This document shows, piece by piece, positions 33,010 through 44,702 of a stretch of 64,000 nucleotides of DNA; within the stretch, counting starts at the first letter, position 1, and each line of letters opens with the position of its first letter. The notes beneath the pieces are model-generated. The model was not told the DNA's origin. It made no database searches and worked only from the letters and a program-made list of their open reading frames with translations. This DNA comes from Absidia repens (taxonomy: Eukaryota > Mucoromycota > Mucoromycetes > Mucorales > Cunninghamellaceae): NCBI GenBank assembly GCA_002105175.1, contig MCGE01000032.1, positions 372,001 to 436,000 of the forward strand. Direction: 5' to 3'. A program made the translations under genes and the position numbers.

Positions 33010-33220
33010 TACCAGATAATCAGCTAGAAAATGAAAACCCCATTTTATTAAAAAGTACAGTGCTGTGAACACAGTACCAAGAAGCAAATCAATTATAATC
33101 AATACCAACGCGGAGCCAGAACAAATTGATTTCGTGGGCCAAGACGTTTTAAATCAGGACGATATTTTATTTTCATCATCAGAAGGTGGTACGGAAGATG
33201 TTTCCAAAGAAAAGTAGAAA
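33010..33220 (+). pseudogene. Decayed copy of the divergent ORF seen at 30378-30680
   Basis: Blocks AGAACAAATTGATTTCGTG and ACGATATTTTATTTTCATC match the frame at 30378-30680, but stops and indels break it. It lies about 240 bp from the ATG of the small membrane protein gene, in the same divergent layout. Confidence 0.45.
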
Positions 33221-33754
33221 TTTTATGAACATATATATACTCGACATGCAGGTTGAGTCCAAAGCTATCATACCGGCGATGTTGCACGATGAGGGTTTAC
33301 TGTAAAAAGAAGATGGAGCCACGATGCCGTCGCCGTTGCATGGTGGGGCTGATGTCATAACAAGAAAGGGCCAAGATGTCATCGTTGTTGAATAGAGGCA
33401 GTTACTTTAAAAAGAAGAGAGAATCCGTCATGTTGCTAATGTTGCATGATTTCGATGATTGCCACAAAAAAAACAAAAAACATTGTGTCAATGACGTTGC
33501 CTTAAGTTGATTACTGTAAAGAAAAGAGAAGCAAGAAACGAAGCAGTGGAATGTTGAAAGAGAATTTTTTTTAGAGGATGAAGGGGGGTTTTCTTTGAAA
33601 AAAAGTCTTCTTTAATAAAAAGGAAAGGGGACAGTCCGTTTTCTTGATGTACAATGCTGAATTTGCTTTTCCTTCTTTAAAATATTGGATTCTGCAAATT
33701 TTACCATGGAGGCGATTTGGAACGGCGAAGATAAGGTACATCGTCAGCAAGAGA
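33221..33754. other. Gene-free spacer
   Basis: Continues to resemble the flank at 30115-30460 in places (GTTGAGTCCAAARCTATCAT, GAAGATGGAGCCAC), so the duplicated module extends here, in decayed form. No gene is supported. Confidence 0.4.
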
Positions 33755-34090
33755 GACGCCAAAGTATTTCACATCCCGCCCCCGTGGTATTGTATTTTTC
33801 CCATTTTCCTTTTTTTTTTTTTTTTTTTTTTCCCTTTTTCTTTTTTTTTTTTTCCTGAAAAGACTATAATCGTATTAGGTTAGTGTAAGGAATAGAATAG
33901 AAGGGTGTTTAGATTGGGGGGTTACAACATGCATGGGGAAACTCTTTCAATTTGGATTCAAGATTTCAGACCACTATTAGTTGGTTTTTTGGAAGTCGCC
34001 ATTAGCTTAATATTAGTATTAGTTTGTCACAATTTGTATCTACTTTTGAATAAACTATGTATCTTTTTACATGCTTCAATGAAAACTGCC
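33755..34090 (+). repeat. Dispersed R element, copy 6
   Basis: Plus-strand copy, starting at TATTTCACATCCCGCCCCCGTGG, with T tracts, ACATGCATGGGGAAACTCTT, TTGGATTCAAGATTTCAGACC and CCATTAGC, and ending near TGAATAAACTATG. Confidence 0.75.
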
Positions 34091-36637
34091 CCAATAGTCT
34101 CTCTCATGCTTACTACATACATGAGATCCAATTTACATGCTCAATGAAGGGTTTCAGCTCATGTGTTGTATAACATATCTCTCTTTATCACTGCCCTTTC
34201 ACTCTCCCTCTTTCACGACTCGTGCAATAGATTATTCGTTATCCCATTAGACTAATGCTGAGCCATCTACAGACTACCCATTCTTCAGCCCTGAATTTTG
34301 CATAGATCGCTTGTTAGCATATTCCCTTTTATTTAGTATTGACAAAATATGCATTTATATTAACATCCTCTGATCCATCAGATAGTGAGCGATGTCGTTA
34401 TAGTAACTAATTTTTAAGTGTTCTGTCAAACATTTGCTTTCTAGACTACCCACTATGGCCATCTTTCCCGCTGCCCAGAATGCCGGTGATTGGTTGGTAG
34501 CTCCAGGTCACTTATTATTCACCAAAATGACAGCTTTATTCGCAACTCCACTATTCATATTAATGAACTAAGGTTTTGCGGTCAATGTAACCGCCTCTAT
34601 AGAGCATTTTTCGCAGCTTTTTGGCTTACCAGTCACCACTAATCCCCTCTATAGATCCCTAACCATTGGTTGGTCAATTCGCTGTCATTTAATATCAATT
34701 GCGGTGTTATTTTCTTCTCCATTTATATTAATCAACCAAAACCGTTCCACCAGCGTATCCTCTCTACTATAGAACACCATAACCTTTTCTAGACACACAT
34801 AATACTTATATCCGCAGTATAATATAATAATAAAAAATATAAATCCCAACCGGATGTCAAGCGATATGTCTGAAACAAATGTAATTATATTTTTGCTGGG
34901 TGAAAGCGCTCTTGAATGAAGGCTTGAACGAAGCATCTCCTTCTGATGGCAACACCTGTCAAAATCCCGTATTTATTATATGCGATGCTGGCGGGTACAT
35001 CGATACTTATGCCCCAAGGAATGGACATACATGAAGGCCAAGAACAGGTCAGCAAATTTTACAAATGCGAGGCACACATCACGCAGAAAACTAGGAATTG
35101 ACGATGATTTAATAAGCACCATACGGTCACTTTTGTTTTATAAAATAAATCTACGCTGGCGGTTTTCTATGCCCGCGTTCCCTCTCTCTTTTTTACCAGT
35201 TTCATATGGGAACTCCCCATCCCGAGTTTGAAATATGAAAAATGGTTACAAATTAAGGTTTATCGGTGTTTCTGCTGATTTGCACCATACAGTGTATTCT
35301 GCGTCGCGGTTTTATATTGTTTTCTTGAGATATTGCCCCATTCTCATCAAATCGGATGCTTATTTATAAGCAAAGCTTTTTTTCTTTCTGCGACCAACAC
35401 TGCACCCCCTTTTTTTTTTTCTGAAATTTCATAAAACTTGTAAACATAAAACAAAAAACCAAGTGAGTGATCCCATCATCTTGGAGTCAGGGTATACTGT
35501 CATCTGCTGTTGCAACCTGCTATATAAAAATTAGGTTAGACTGATAATAACGAAGTGGAGAGAAAAAAAAAATATGTGGAAGTTATTACTTTGGCTTGAT
35601 CATTCACAAATCTCAGTCCTTTATCTTTTAAAATCTTAACAATGAACAAATCAAGTTGAACCTCTACTTTAGAATTAAAACATACTTCTCCTAAATGTCC
35701 TGGGAAAAAAAAACCGGGTCGCTGTTTAAATGGGTCGACCCGTGCGAGTGGAGGCAAATGAAAATAAAACACTGATCCATTTGATCGGGTGAGGTAAATG
35801 AAAAAAATGAGAGGAATGATGGGGTTCCATTGCTGACATCTGACAATGACCCTTTGTATCATTCGAAAAAATTGAGTTCAACCATTGATGAAAAATGTAA
35901 ATCATAGATAAGCTTCATGATATGGCAGTCCGTGGAAAATCATTGGTTCATGACTACCGGAATTTGTCGTTGTATCAACTCCCCGGTCACGTTTACGTAA
36001 AATCAACATGGATGGGGCTTACAGTCTTAATTTTTTTTTTTTTTTTTTGTATATTCGGAAAGATGACCGTAGTTCCAAAGATTCCATTTTTTTTTTTTTT
36101 TCGTCAAGACATGCGCAATATACCTCGATCAAAGAATGAAACGCACCGTGATGTTCCTATCATTACCATAAATGTCACTATCATGTCTCTTCAATATATG
36201 ACCCTTTTGGAGAATTCAACCATTAGCGGAAGTTAAACTCTACTTCCCTCATATAATACTACACTGTAAAATCGTAAACAGATCAGATTTATTTGAGCGA
36301 GCAATAGACTAGCAATCATCGAATATAACCGTCGCCAAATCATTTGTTTTGTTTTGATTTAAGCTTGATGGCACTGCTATCGTGCGAAGACACCTTTTGA
36401 GATGGAACTAGGTGACTTGATATTTAAGAGATGAGATGCCGAGATAGGGCGGGGTATCCACGGACCAGCCAACTGATAGAGTTTTCAGAAAAAGACGAAG
36501 ATCGCGGGGTTTAAATAATCCAGGGGAAACAAGGAAAAAAAAAAGTTTTATAAATTTGCCGTTTCGATCCTTTCTTTTTCTATTCTTTTTTTTTTTCATT
36601 TCTTGTTCCTAAAAAACGACCATATAACATATATGAA
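34091..36637. other. Gene-free region upstream of the transporter gene
   Basis: 34090-34780 resembles 13500-14060. From 35000 to 36600 there are scattered short frames (34980-35231 +, 35536-35862 -, 35922-36236 +) whose translations show no known motif and include homopolymer runs. The 120 bp before 36638 are T-rich and probably form the transporter promoter and leader. Confidence 0.4.
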
Positions 36638-38116
36638 ATGTCTGCAACAGCTGAACAAACTCGTATCCAGCAATGGGCATTGAATTATATGTCTGAACAT
36701 TCGTTTACATACAAGCTCTTCTTTGGCCCCGATCCCAACAAGGTACGTCCCAAGGTTCTCCTCATGTTTGCCTTTTTATGTGTAGTGAATATTGTTATTT
36801 GGGTAGTGTCTGTTATTGTATACAAGCCATATCCTTCTATGATTGGTACAGGTGCTCTTGCTTATACTCTTGGTCTTCGTCATGCCGTTGATGCTGGTAC
36901 GTCCATCACCTTACCCTCCCGCCCCCCGAAAAAAGAAGCCACGCATTGTGCTCTATCAATTCATTCATTTTTTTTTTGTTGTTGTTCCTACTTAGATCAT
37001 ATCACCGCCATCGACAATACAACAAGAAAACTTCTCAATGATAACAAGTATCCTGTGAGTGTTGGGCTTTTCTTCTCGTTAGGGCACTCGACCATCGTGT
37101 TTGTGGTGTCAATCATTGTTGCAGCAACCGCGAATGCCGTGGCCAACGGCGTGGAAGACTTCTCAGAAATTGGTGGGATCATTGGCACATCCATATCGAT
37201 TGCGTTTCTGGTGCTGATTGCGACGTTGAACATTATCGTGCTTGTGGGTGTCCTTCGCACACTGCGACGCGTCAAGCGGGAAGGCGTATATACTGAATTG
37301 GACATTGAAGATTATTTGAACAACAGCGGCATCTTGGGTCGTTTCTTCCGTCCAGTGTTCCGCTTTGTGGATGCGTCTTGGAAAATGTATCCTTTGGGAC
37401 TCTTGTTTGGCTTGGGCTTCGACACGTCTACAGAAATTACTTTGCTTGGAATTACAGCTATTCAAGGCGCAAAAGGCATGAGTATGTGGCTGATCATATT
37501 GTTACCACTTCTCTTTGCCGCAGGTAAGAAGAAGAAAAGAAAAAAAAAGTGGCAATTACTATGGGCGCTAATTTTTTGATCTATGCATTTTTTGCTCATA
37601 GGAATGTCGTTGATTGATTCATTGGATGGCATGTTGATGCTCTTCACCTATACGTGGGCATATATCAATCCAGTGCGCAAACTTTATTACAACTTGACCA
37701 TTACTTCCATCAGTGTAACAGTAGCTGTCTTGGTGGCGCTGATTGAATTCTTTTCGTTGATTGGCGAACAGCTTGAATTGGAAAATGGTTGGTGGAGTTT
37801 CTGGTATACACTCAGTGATAGCTTTGAATGGATTGGTATTGTTATTATTGGTGCCTTTATTGTGACTTGGGTTGTTAGTGCTATTCTGTATCGCTGGTTA
37901 GGTTACAAGGCCTTGGAACGGGAATTCGACATCAAAGGAGCCAAGACAATGGTGGACGATAGTAAACCTGGTGACCACAACAAAGGCATGGATAAGCTTG
38001 AACAAGGCGTGGTGGAAATCGACGGTATCGGCGATGAATTAGTGGCGGAAAAAATTGCAGTGAAAGATGAAAAACCAAACGCTCTTCCAGTGGCCAAAGG
38101 CACCCCTGTAGAATAG
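36638..38116 (+). CDS. Nickel/cobalt transporter, NiCoT family (433 aa, three exons)
   Basis: A membrane permease for high-affinity uptake of Ni2+ and/or Co2+, probably at the plasma membrane. Exons are 36638-36896, 36996-37523 and 37602-38116, with introns of 99 and 78 nt, both phase 1. Splicing restores the family signature RHAVDADHITAID (H-x4-DH), whose two halves are separated by intron 1. Other signatures are LFFSLGHSTIVF, LLFGLGFDTSTEITLLG and LPLLFAAGMSLIDSLDG. About eight hydrophobic segments and a hydrophilic C-terminal tail rich in Asp/Lys match the family. An out-of-frame ATG at 36633 opens a 16-codon upstream ORF that overlaps the start, which could lower translation. This gene is unrelated to its HET-rich surroundings. 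Confidence 0.95.
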
Positions 38117-38279
38117 CTTTCATAGTACCTTTACCCTCCATCTTTTTATTTATTTATTATGTTACCCGTCCATTATTTATTCCTGTTGTACAGTAGATTA
38201 CATGCAACCTCTCAGTCATTTATTCCTCCCCATTACAATGTACCCTGTATTTTAATTTTATTTATGTACCCTTGATTTT

Positions 38280-38285
38280 AATAAA
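38280..38285 (+). terminator. Polyadenylation signal AATAAA of the transporter gene
   Basis: AATAAA lies 164 nt after the stop codon, preceded by several TTTATTTAT-type U-rich motifs. Confidence 0.5.
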
Positions 38286-39388
38286 ACATCGCTTTTCGCC
38301 TTTTGATCCTATATGATTTTATGCAATATGATAATATTCTCTGATCGGTTTTTTTCTCTCTCTATTTAGGGGAATGTTGATATTGTTTAGGTCTTCTGTC
38401 TTGTTAAAAGCTCTTACACACACTACATTCGCCATTATATAAAAAAAAAATATCTATTTTATCGAATACCGCACATATACAATACCAAAAAAGTTTCACC
38501 ATGATTCTCCCTAGATTTATGCTTGAAAGTTTTTCAATAAACTATCCTAGACCCCAGACAAGTGTCCTATTTCACTGCGTACCATTTTGAAAATAAGCAG
38601 CTTGTATTTATTGAAAGAGTTACTGCCTTTTCCGAAAAGGGTGTCGATTATTATTTCTCGGTTATTCCTCCAATCCATTGACTATGCATGTACGTCCCAC
38701 GATCACTTAATACCGATTGTGATATCATTTTCGATCGACACATATCTTCAACTACGCATTGATTTAAGATCATATCGTTAACAAACATGCTTTTTATATT
38801 CCCTTCTATCGTACATTTACCATCTACAAAATGCTTCCCTGTGAAACTCTATCGCGATCGCATACACCAGTGTTTTTTCAACATACATACACGTACGTTG
38901 TATGTCCAGTACATACAGCGCAGAGTGTGTATACCCATTCGACAAGACAAACTAAACGTATGAGATACGATGTAAAACTAAAAAAAGACAGGGCGTTTTT
39001 ATTGCGATGTAGATATAGACTATGACAACTAAACGAAACTCTCTAGTTTTGTGATAGTTTCATGACGCCTATCTAAAACTGAGGCGTTTAGTGGTATGCT
39101 TGGATAAGCGTGGGGGATGTGACTTGTTGTATAATAAACATAACATAATATAAATTAAAAGGTAAGCTATTCTACAGTTGAATGACAAATAACTTCACAG
39201 TAAAAGCGAGTAAATTAAATTAGATCGAATTGCACCATCTGGTTGTCAAAGACATTATGAGAAGAAAAACACCATACTACCAATACTGACTGGGGGCGGT
39301 TATTTTAAAAGAAGTCAAAGCAACGATGCTGTCGAAGTTTATTTTTGTCAAAGGAACTGTGGATCACCTTGCTGCTGTCGGTGATCGA

Positions 39389-39459
<71 letters not shown>
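38286..39459. other. Gene-free spacer with A67 tract
   Basis: No supported gene. The segment 38990-39060 (TTTTTATTGCGATGTAGATATAGACTATGACAACTAA) resembles the 3' end of an R element on the minus strand and may be a partial copy. A 67-nt A run occupies 39392-39458. Confidence 0.4.
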
Positions 39460-39815
39460 CCGACATATTTTATTCAGATATGTAGATATAAACTATGACA
39501 GCTTACACAAAGCTAATCTAATGACAGTACTACGATACACATTATAAGATGAAGGCTAATCCAGTGATGGTCATCCCAACGTTTTCATAATGAAAGCTTC
39601 TCCCCATGCATGTTTGTAATGCATTTCCCAAATGCCCCTGATTCAAAGTCTAACTGCTAATCCAATATCGACAACACACCATTGGGCATATCAAAGAGCA
39701 TAATAAAAAAAATGAAAAAGAAAAAGAAAAGAAAAGAGGAACGGAAAGTGGGGGGGGATAGGAACAACAAAGAAAAATAGAAAATCATGCAAAGCGGTGT
39801 TTGAATATCACACTC
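39460..39815 (-). repeat. Dispersed R element, copy 7
   Basis: Minus-strand copy, from TATTCAAACACCGC near 39810 through the pyrimidine tract, GGATTAGCAGTTAGAC, GGGGCATTTGGGAAATGCA, CATGCATGGGGAGAAGC and a GAATAAAATATG end beside the A67 tract. It lies about 700 bp downstream of the HET locus 40532-42819, on the same strand. Confidence 0.75.
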
Positions 39816-39939
39816 GTGCACTTCTCATTTGATGATATTTCAGTAACGAAGCTGAGCCCCGTCCTTTTTTGTACCATACGAATCGTAATCTCTTTTCTTT
39901 TTTTCTTTTTTCTTTTTTTTTTGGGAAGGTTGTTTGAAT

Positions 39940-40115
39940 CTGACAGTAATGTGGTTTCGATCATTTTCAGGAATCAATTTCTTAAATCGGTTTCTCCAAA
40001 TTTCAGTGATGATGATACATCATACTGTATGAATATCGACAATCATATTCACAATAAAACACCCATACGGAACAGCACAAAAATCAATATCAATCAGCTG
40101 AATCAGATAGGGGAT
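39940..40115 (+). repeat. Dispersed repeat B, copy 3
   Basis: Nearly identical to 19660-19820. It is immediately followed by a block (40115-40290) related to 29945-30110. Confidence 0.65.
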
Positions 40116-40345
40116 TGCTCCATTTCAGAGATTTCATTGATGCCAGAGATTTTAGAGATTTTCTCAGAGCCGTCAAAGAAAATCTCAGAATTTTTTTTTT
40201 TCTGGAATCTCAGATAAATTACACAGAACAACCGTACCACCATGCATTGTATCGGCGATGGTTAAAATCATGCTGCGCGATAGTAGTGTGTCAAAGGACG
40301 TTGTTCATTCTATGCGTGATGTATAAAAAATAATAAATATGTTTA

Positions 40346-40409
40346 TATAAAAAATATCAGAAAACTTCTAGTTACTACTAGCTGTTTAGAGTAGGGACGA
40401 ATTAATGTA
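40346..40409. repeat. Second copy of the ~63-bp repeat at 2343-2405
   Basis: Shares TATAAAAAATATCAGAAA and the block CTAGCTGTTTAGAGTAGGGA, then GACGAATTAATGTA. It lies about 120 nt beyond the stop codon of the convergent HET locus. Confidence 0.7.
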
Positions 40410-40531
40410 AAAATGATTATTGATATTTTTTATTTTTCAAAAAGATTTAACAAAGCTCAGTTAAAAATAATGGTGTAATTCTTTTAATGAAATGTACACC
40501 ATATGTACAGTACTGTATATACACCATAGGT

Positions 40532-42819
40532 TTAATAAATACGGAATCCTTCTGGAAGCCGATCCATATCGCAAGCACGACTGAGGTGTATTTTTTCCTT
40601 ATCGTTGTAATCAAAACAGAAGCGATGCAGAATCCATGCATTTTTTGCCCACGAGCCCACAAGCTGAAGATTCGATCTCATTTTGCCTCGTTGGCCAAGA
40701 TCGTCGACGTCATGGTCGTCAACATCATTATCGTAGTGTATACTATCGGAAAGACTATCCAGAAAAAGAGGAATCGACACTGCGTCCAAAGTATCCTTGG
40801 CGGGATCAAGTCCCACGTCTTTCCAAATCTTGCTTGTCGTGCCACCAGTACCATCACCACTGCCAATTTCTTCATAAAAGAACTGCTGCTCGGGACATGA
40901 TTTTTGCGGAGAACACGGAATATAGTAGCTTTTTGGACGAAGCCAGAGTACATTCAAGTCACGATCATCACCATCATCACGGTTCAGACGCACACTATCG
41001 GGGTCATCCAGATCAAAATTGAGGTTTTTATGATAGGTAATGAGCTTGAGGAGTCCTGGTTTGATGGTTTTCAAATAAGTGGCAAAAGTAGGCAAAAGAG
41101 GGGTCGCTTTCGATGACGACGAGGAAGAAGAAACCATGGGATGTTGCGCACAAAACAGTAAATTCAATTTATCCTTGATATCCAGCCATTCCAGCAATTG
41201 GAGCCTCACAGAAAGCATATCGGAAATTCCCAAGCTGGAAATACTGTGCTTGTCCTTGATGTGGTGCTTGTATTTTGGTGCCAAAGGAAGAATGGAATAG
41301 AACCTGTCTTCGGTTTTACTTGCTTTGGACTGCAGTATCGTTTCCAGTATGGTTCGTTTTTGCAGTCTTCGTCGCATGCTGTGATGGAATTGCTCTTTCA
41401 GTTGATCCATCTGGTTCCAATAAGGACGCTCCTGTTCAAGATAGCCCTTATACGGATCATTCCTAGGGGTGATGCTGGTTTTATAAATGCTTTGTGGTTG
41501 CTCTGTGTGATCATCAAAGCTGAAACCAAAAAACTGATACCCGTGTAATTCAGGGGAGCTGAGTTGATTGAACCAGAATTTAATGGAGCCCCATGATTTT
41601 CGTGCTAAGTGGTATTCACTGATCACCCATGTACGATTGGCCCAGTCTTCCATGATGGATTGCAAGAATTTCATCGATTGAGTCACCTCGTTTTTGCGCT
41701 GTTCACGTTGTCGTTGCCATTCTGACCGTTGGACTTCCACCATGAGGCGACATGCTACCTGATAGTAATGTTCAGCCCTGTCGGCGGCGTAACGTTTATG
41801 CATCAATGCCATCATTTGTTGAGTCAAACATAGGTCATTATCATCACTTTGATCGTCACTGTGCTTTCTGGTGCTGGTGCTAGTATTTCTGATAGTTTGC
41901 TGTTGTGTCATGAAATCCCGACGGTACAGGTCCAATTTCGGTACACTCAAAGTATCCATCCATGCATGATCCATTTCCTCCAGGTCTCCTTGTGCATGGA
42001 TGGAGCTGTCCAATAAATAATACAAATAACGACGGTATTTTTTTATCAAATTCATGGCATCACGATTGGCAGAGGTGGTAGCTGAGAGATGGGAGGCATG
42101 TAAATCAGGGACAGCGACAATTTCAGAAGCATGAAGGTAAATTTCGTTCATGTGATAAATGGTCGCTTTTCGTTTTTCAACATTTTCTTGATCAACACAA
42201 AGGGCATCTACCCACACATATTCGAAACGCTGCAAATTAGGCTCATGTTGCATGGCTTGACACAGCTAGAAGAAGTCATCGAGCTGAAAGGACACGATGC
42301 GTGCATGGTAATCCTCTGTTGCCTCCACCATTTGTTCATCCAATTCACCCCATCGATACGAGAGTGCTACATAGTTTGTTTCGCCACCCAACCATTTTTT
42401 TTCGCAATAAATGTATTGTTCCTCGGCGGCCTTTTTGATATTGACAAGAACGATCTCAAAGGGTTCTGGTAATTGTGGCCTTACGAATATCGTTGTCCTT
42501 ACAATTTGGCCGTTATCGTACTTTGTCGCTGTCTTTTCTGTTATAAAATTGTCCAATTCTTCATCATCTTCATCTGGTATTTGAAGCATTGTAACAGTTT
42601 TGCACTGCGCTACATAAGGCGTACAGGTTTGTTGAATGTAGGATCCAATTTCATCTGTAGATGAAGGTACCACTTCAGATATTAATTTAAAATTAAAAAA
42701 AAAATTATCAGACGTTTTAATCTCTTCCCTCAGTAATGTTGGTCTTGACTCTTACCTTGTTCGTCTTCTTCTTCCGAATCAAAAGTTCTACCAAATTCTA
42801 CGTCAGCTTTGGTGTTCAT
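40532..42819 (-). pseudogene. HET-domain protein, subfamily II, with an in-frame TAG codon
   Basis: Exon 1 (42819-42756) encodes the subfamily II leader MNTKADVEFGRTFDSEEEDE and ends in phase 1. An 83-nt intron follows, and exon 2 starts at 42672. The frame continues through IPDEDDE and LSYRWGELDEQ, then meets TAG at 42268-42266, where all paralogues have AAG (Lys) in DDFFKLCEAMQ. After it the frame stays open for 577 more codons, with intact VWVDALCVDQ, a NRTWVISEYHLAR block with the Glu, LQLVGSWAKNAW and a final GFRIY. This is a single nonsense change in an otherwise intact gene. It could be a young pseudogene, an allele, an error, or, less likely, a read-through codon. A product starting at the internal ATG (42253) would lack block 1. 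Confidence 0.85.
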
Positions 42820-43423
42820 CGTTGGGAGAATATCAAAAAGAAAGTCAAAAGAAAACGATGATTTTAATCTTTTGCAATGATGTGGGGAACGGTTTTTCTT
42901 TTTCCATGTTGTGTGACCGAATAGATCAATATTTGGTTTTTTCTTTGGGTGGGGGCGCAAAGCTACAGTTGACATGAGGGTTGTGGGGTGTCTCAGTCAA
43001 AAACGTTATGTAGCTTCCCCTTCATGTTCATCACCATCAGTTCTGAAGGGTAAACTGTCATATAATTTTCATTACATTCCCATCTTTATGCAACTGTTGT
43101 GAAAGGATGTGAGATTATTAACATCTGGAAAGAACAATAAAGGATATTCTTTTAAAATGGAAATAGCGAGTACAGTACTCTGCTGTTTTGTACAGTTCTG
43201 TATTTGTTACACTATAATATATTAGCTTTAGCCTTCACGTAAATGTTTCGAAGGCAGTCGATCTATCAACGGTATTTAGAACACAGATTTGTTCTTTTTA
43301 GGAGGGTAACTATTGGCGTAATTAAAGGAACAGGTATCATTTTCATTCATATCAGCTATCATAACTAGCACCAAGTGATAAGTCAGCTCATTTCTAAAGT
43401 GCCCTGACTTTTTTCTTTTTTTG

Positions 43424-43471
<48 letters not shown>

Positions 43472-43509
43472 CCAATTTAGACAAAAAAATCAACTATGAA
43501 GGAGACTAC
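42820..43509. other. Upstream region of the HET locus at 42819
   Basis: Contains TGATGTGGGGAACGG at 42879-42893 (CCCCACATCA on the coding strand), a block shared with the other subfamily II genes. At 43230-43310 there is a decayed copy of the CCTTCACGT...GTCGATC unit seen at 48742. (CA)n and (TA)n microsatellites lie at about 43425-43470. Confidence 0.5.
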
Positions 43510-43825
43510 TGGTGGAAAGACAAGATGGTTTTTATTCAGCTGTAGATACACGACTATGATAACCAACACTAAACTAATCTAAGAGTGGTTCCAGCCAGAT
43601 GAAGACTAATCTAATGGCGGCCCAAAATCCTACATCCAAAATGAAAGAGTTTCCCCATGCATGTTTGTCTTGCATTTTTCAAAATGCCCCTGGTTCACAT
43701 TCTAACCCCTATCCAAGTTCAACATTACCTCAATTGAGACTTCAAAGACAAAGAAAAAGAAAAGCGAAAGAGAAATCCCCACCGCAAAATTTTGTATGTA
43801 AACGAAAATCAGCGGGGTTTTAATC
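43510..43825 (-). repeat. Dispersed R element, copy 8
   Basis: Minus-strand copy with GGGGCATTTTGAAAAATGCA, ACATGCATGGGGAAACTCTT, TTTCATTTTGGATGTAGGAT and the GAATAAAAACC end. No HET sequence lies immediately upstream of it on the same strand. Confidence 0.75.
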
Positions 43826-44339
43826 ATTTTTTTATTTTTATTTTTAAAAATGGAAATCACTAGACATGGATCCCATCAGGAACCATGTTTTCTTGTCATT
43901 GATGCAGCACATCTTGAATACCTTATTGTCATTGGTATTATTCAATGGAGATACGATCCAAGCATTTTTCTCTCAGGAACCGAGTAACTGTAGTTCAAGC
44001 AGGCGTAAATGACCTAACCATTTGGACATAATTTTTGTAGCCGGCGACATACACGTGAAACGAACACACTATATGCACGCTCAATTGCTGGTGTTGGGTC
44101 CGAACTTCATCTCCACAAGCTACAAAGCATACGACATTAGCGTAAGCATTCGGCTACAACGATTTATTAATTGTGAAAAAAAAATCATAGTGCTAACTTC
44201 CACAAAAGGCGGTATGCATTTTTTTTTTTTTTTTTTGAGTGGACAATGATGAAGATATTATAATAAAAAAATAATAATTATAATGGTACTGGCGGTACCT
44301 ACGTTGGTCATACACTGCTCAGCACACTGTAAGCTTTAA
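43826..44339. other. Spacer
   Basis: No supported gene. The part near 44285-44330 (GCGGTACCTACGTT, CACACTGTAAGCTTTAA) corresponds to the 3' flank of the other small membrane protein genes. Confidence 0.45.
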
Positions 44340-44702
44340 TTAAATAGCAACTGCTTTCTTTGATCGTCTGTAATAAGAATAGAGGCTGTAAAGTAAATAA
44401 ATCAAAATACAACTAACAGTGACGGCATTCAATACCAAACTTGCAATGGTGATGCCTTTAAGTTGATGATGGTAGTGATCCAACTGATATCTTACGTCTC
44501 GGTTCGCCGATTCAATGGAACAAAGTTGATCAGCTACTTTGGCTTCAAATGCAGTCAAGTTCAAATCTTGAAATGGATAGCAATAAGTGCGTGGCTGCTT
44601 TTTGCAAGGGCGTGGCGCTTCAACGTAGGTAAAGTTAAGAAGGCGTTCGTCACTGGCATTGAACGTAAGAGTGTAACCAGAGGGTTCCAGTTTGTCCGTC
44701 AT
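44340..44702 (-). CDS. Small single-pass membrane protein, family member 3 (120 aa)
   Basis: The longest family member. The start at 44702 (MTDKLEPSGY) follows the conserved leader CTTGTTTATACTTA. The N-terminal part has two sequons (NAS, NFT) before PRPCKKQPRTYCYPFQDLNL, and a third in the family block NLTAFEAKVADQLCSI. Then come a Tyr/His linker, a membrane span IASLVLNAVTVSCILIYLLY and a basic tail SYYRRSKKAVAI. Glycosylation sequons only on the N-terminal side, with arginines and lysines after the span, suggest an exposed N-terminus. It is divergent from a decayed ORF at 44925-45120. Confidence 0.7.
   Translation of the reverse strand: MTDKLEPSGYTLTFNASDERLLNFTYVEAPRPCKKQPRTYCYPFQDLNLTAFEAKVADQLCSIESANRDVRYQLDHYHHQLKGITIASLVLNAVTVSCILIYLLYSLYSYYRRSKKAVAI

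Noticed and set aside
39326..39547. Frame with a 22-Lys run
   Set aside because: It is a translation of the A67 homopolymer, as are similar Lys or Phe runs at 60538-60738 and 59973-60164.
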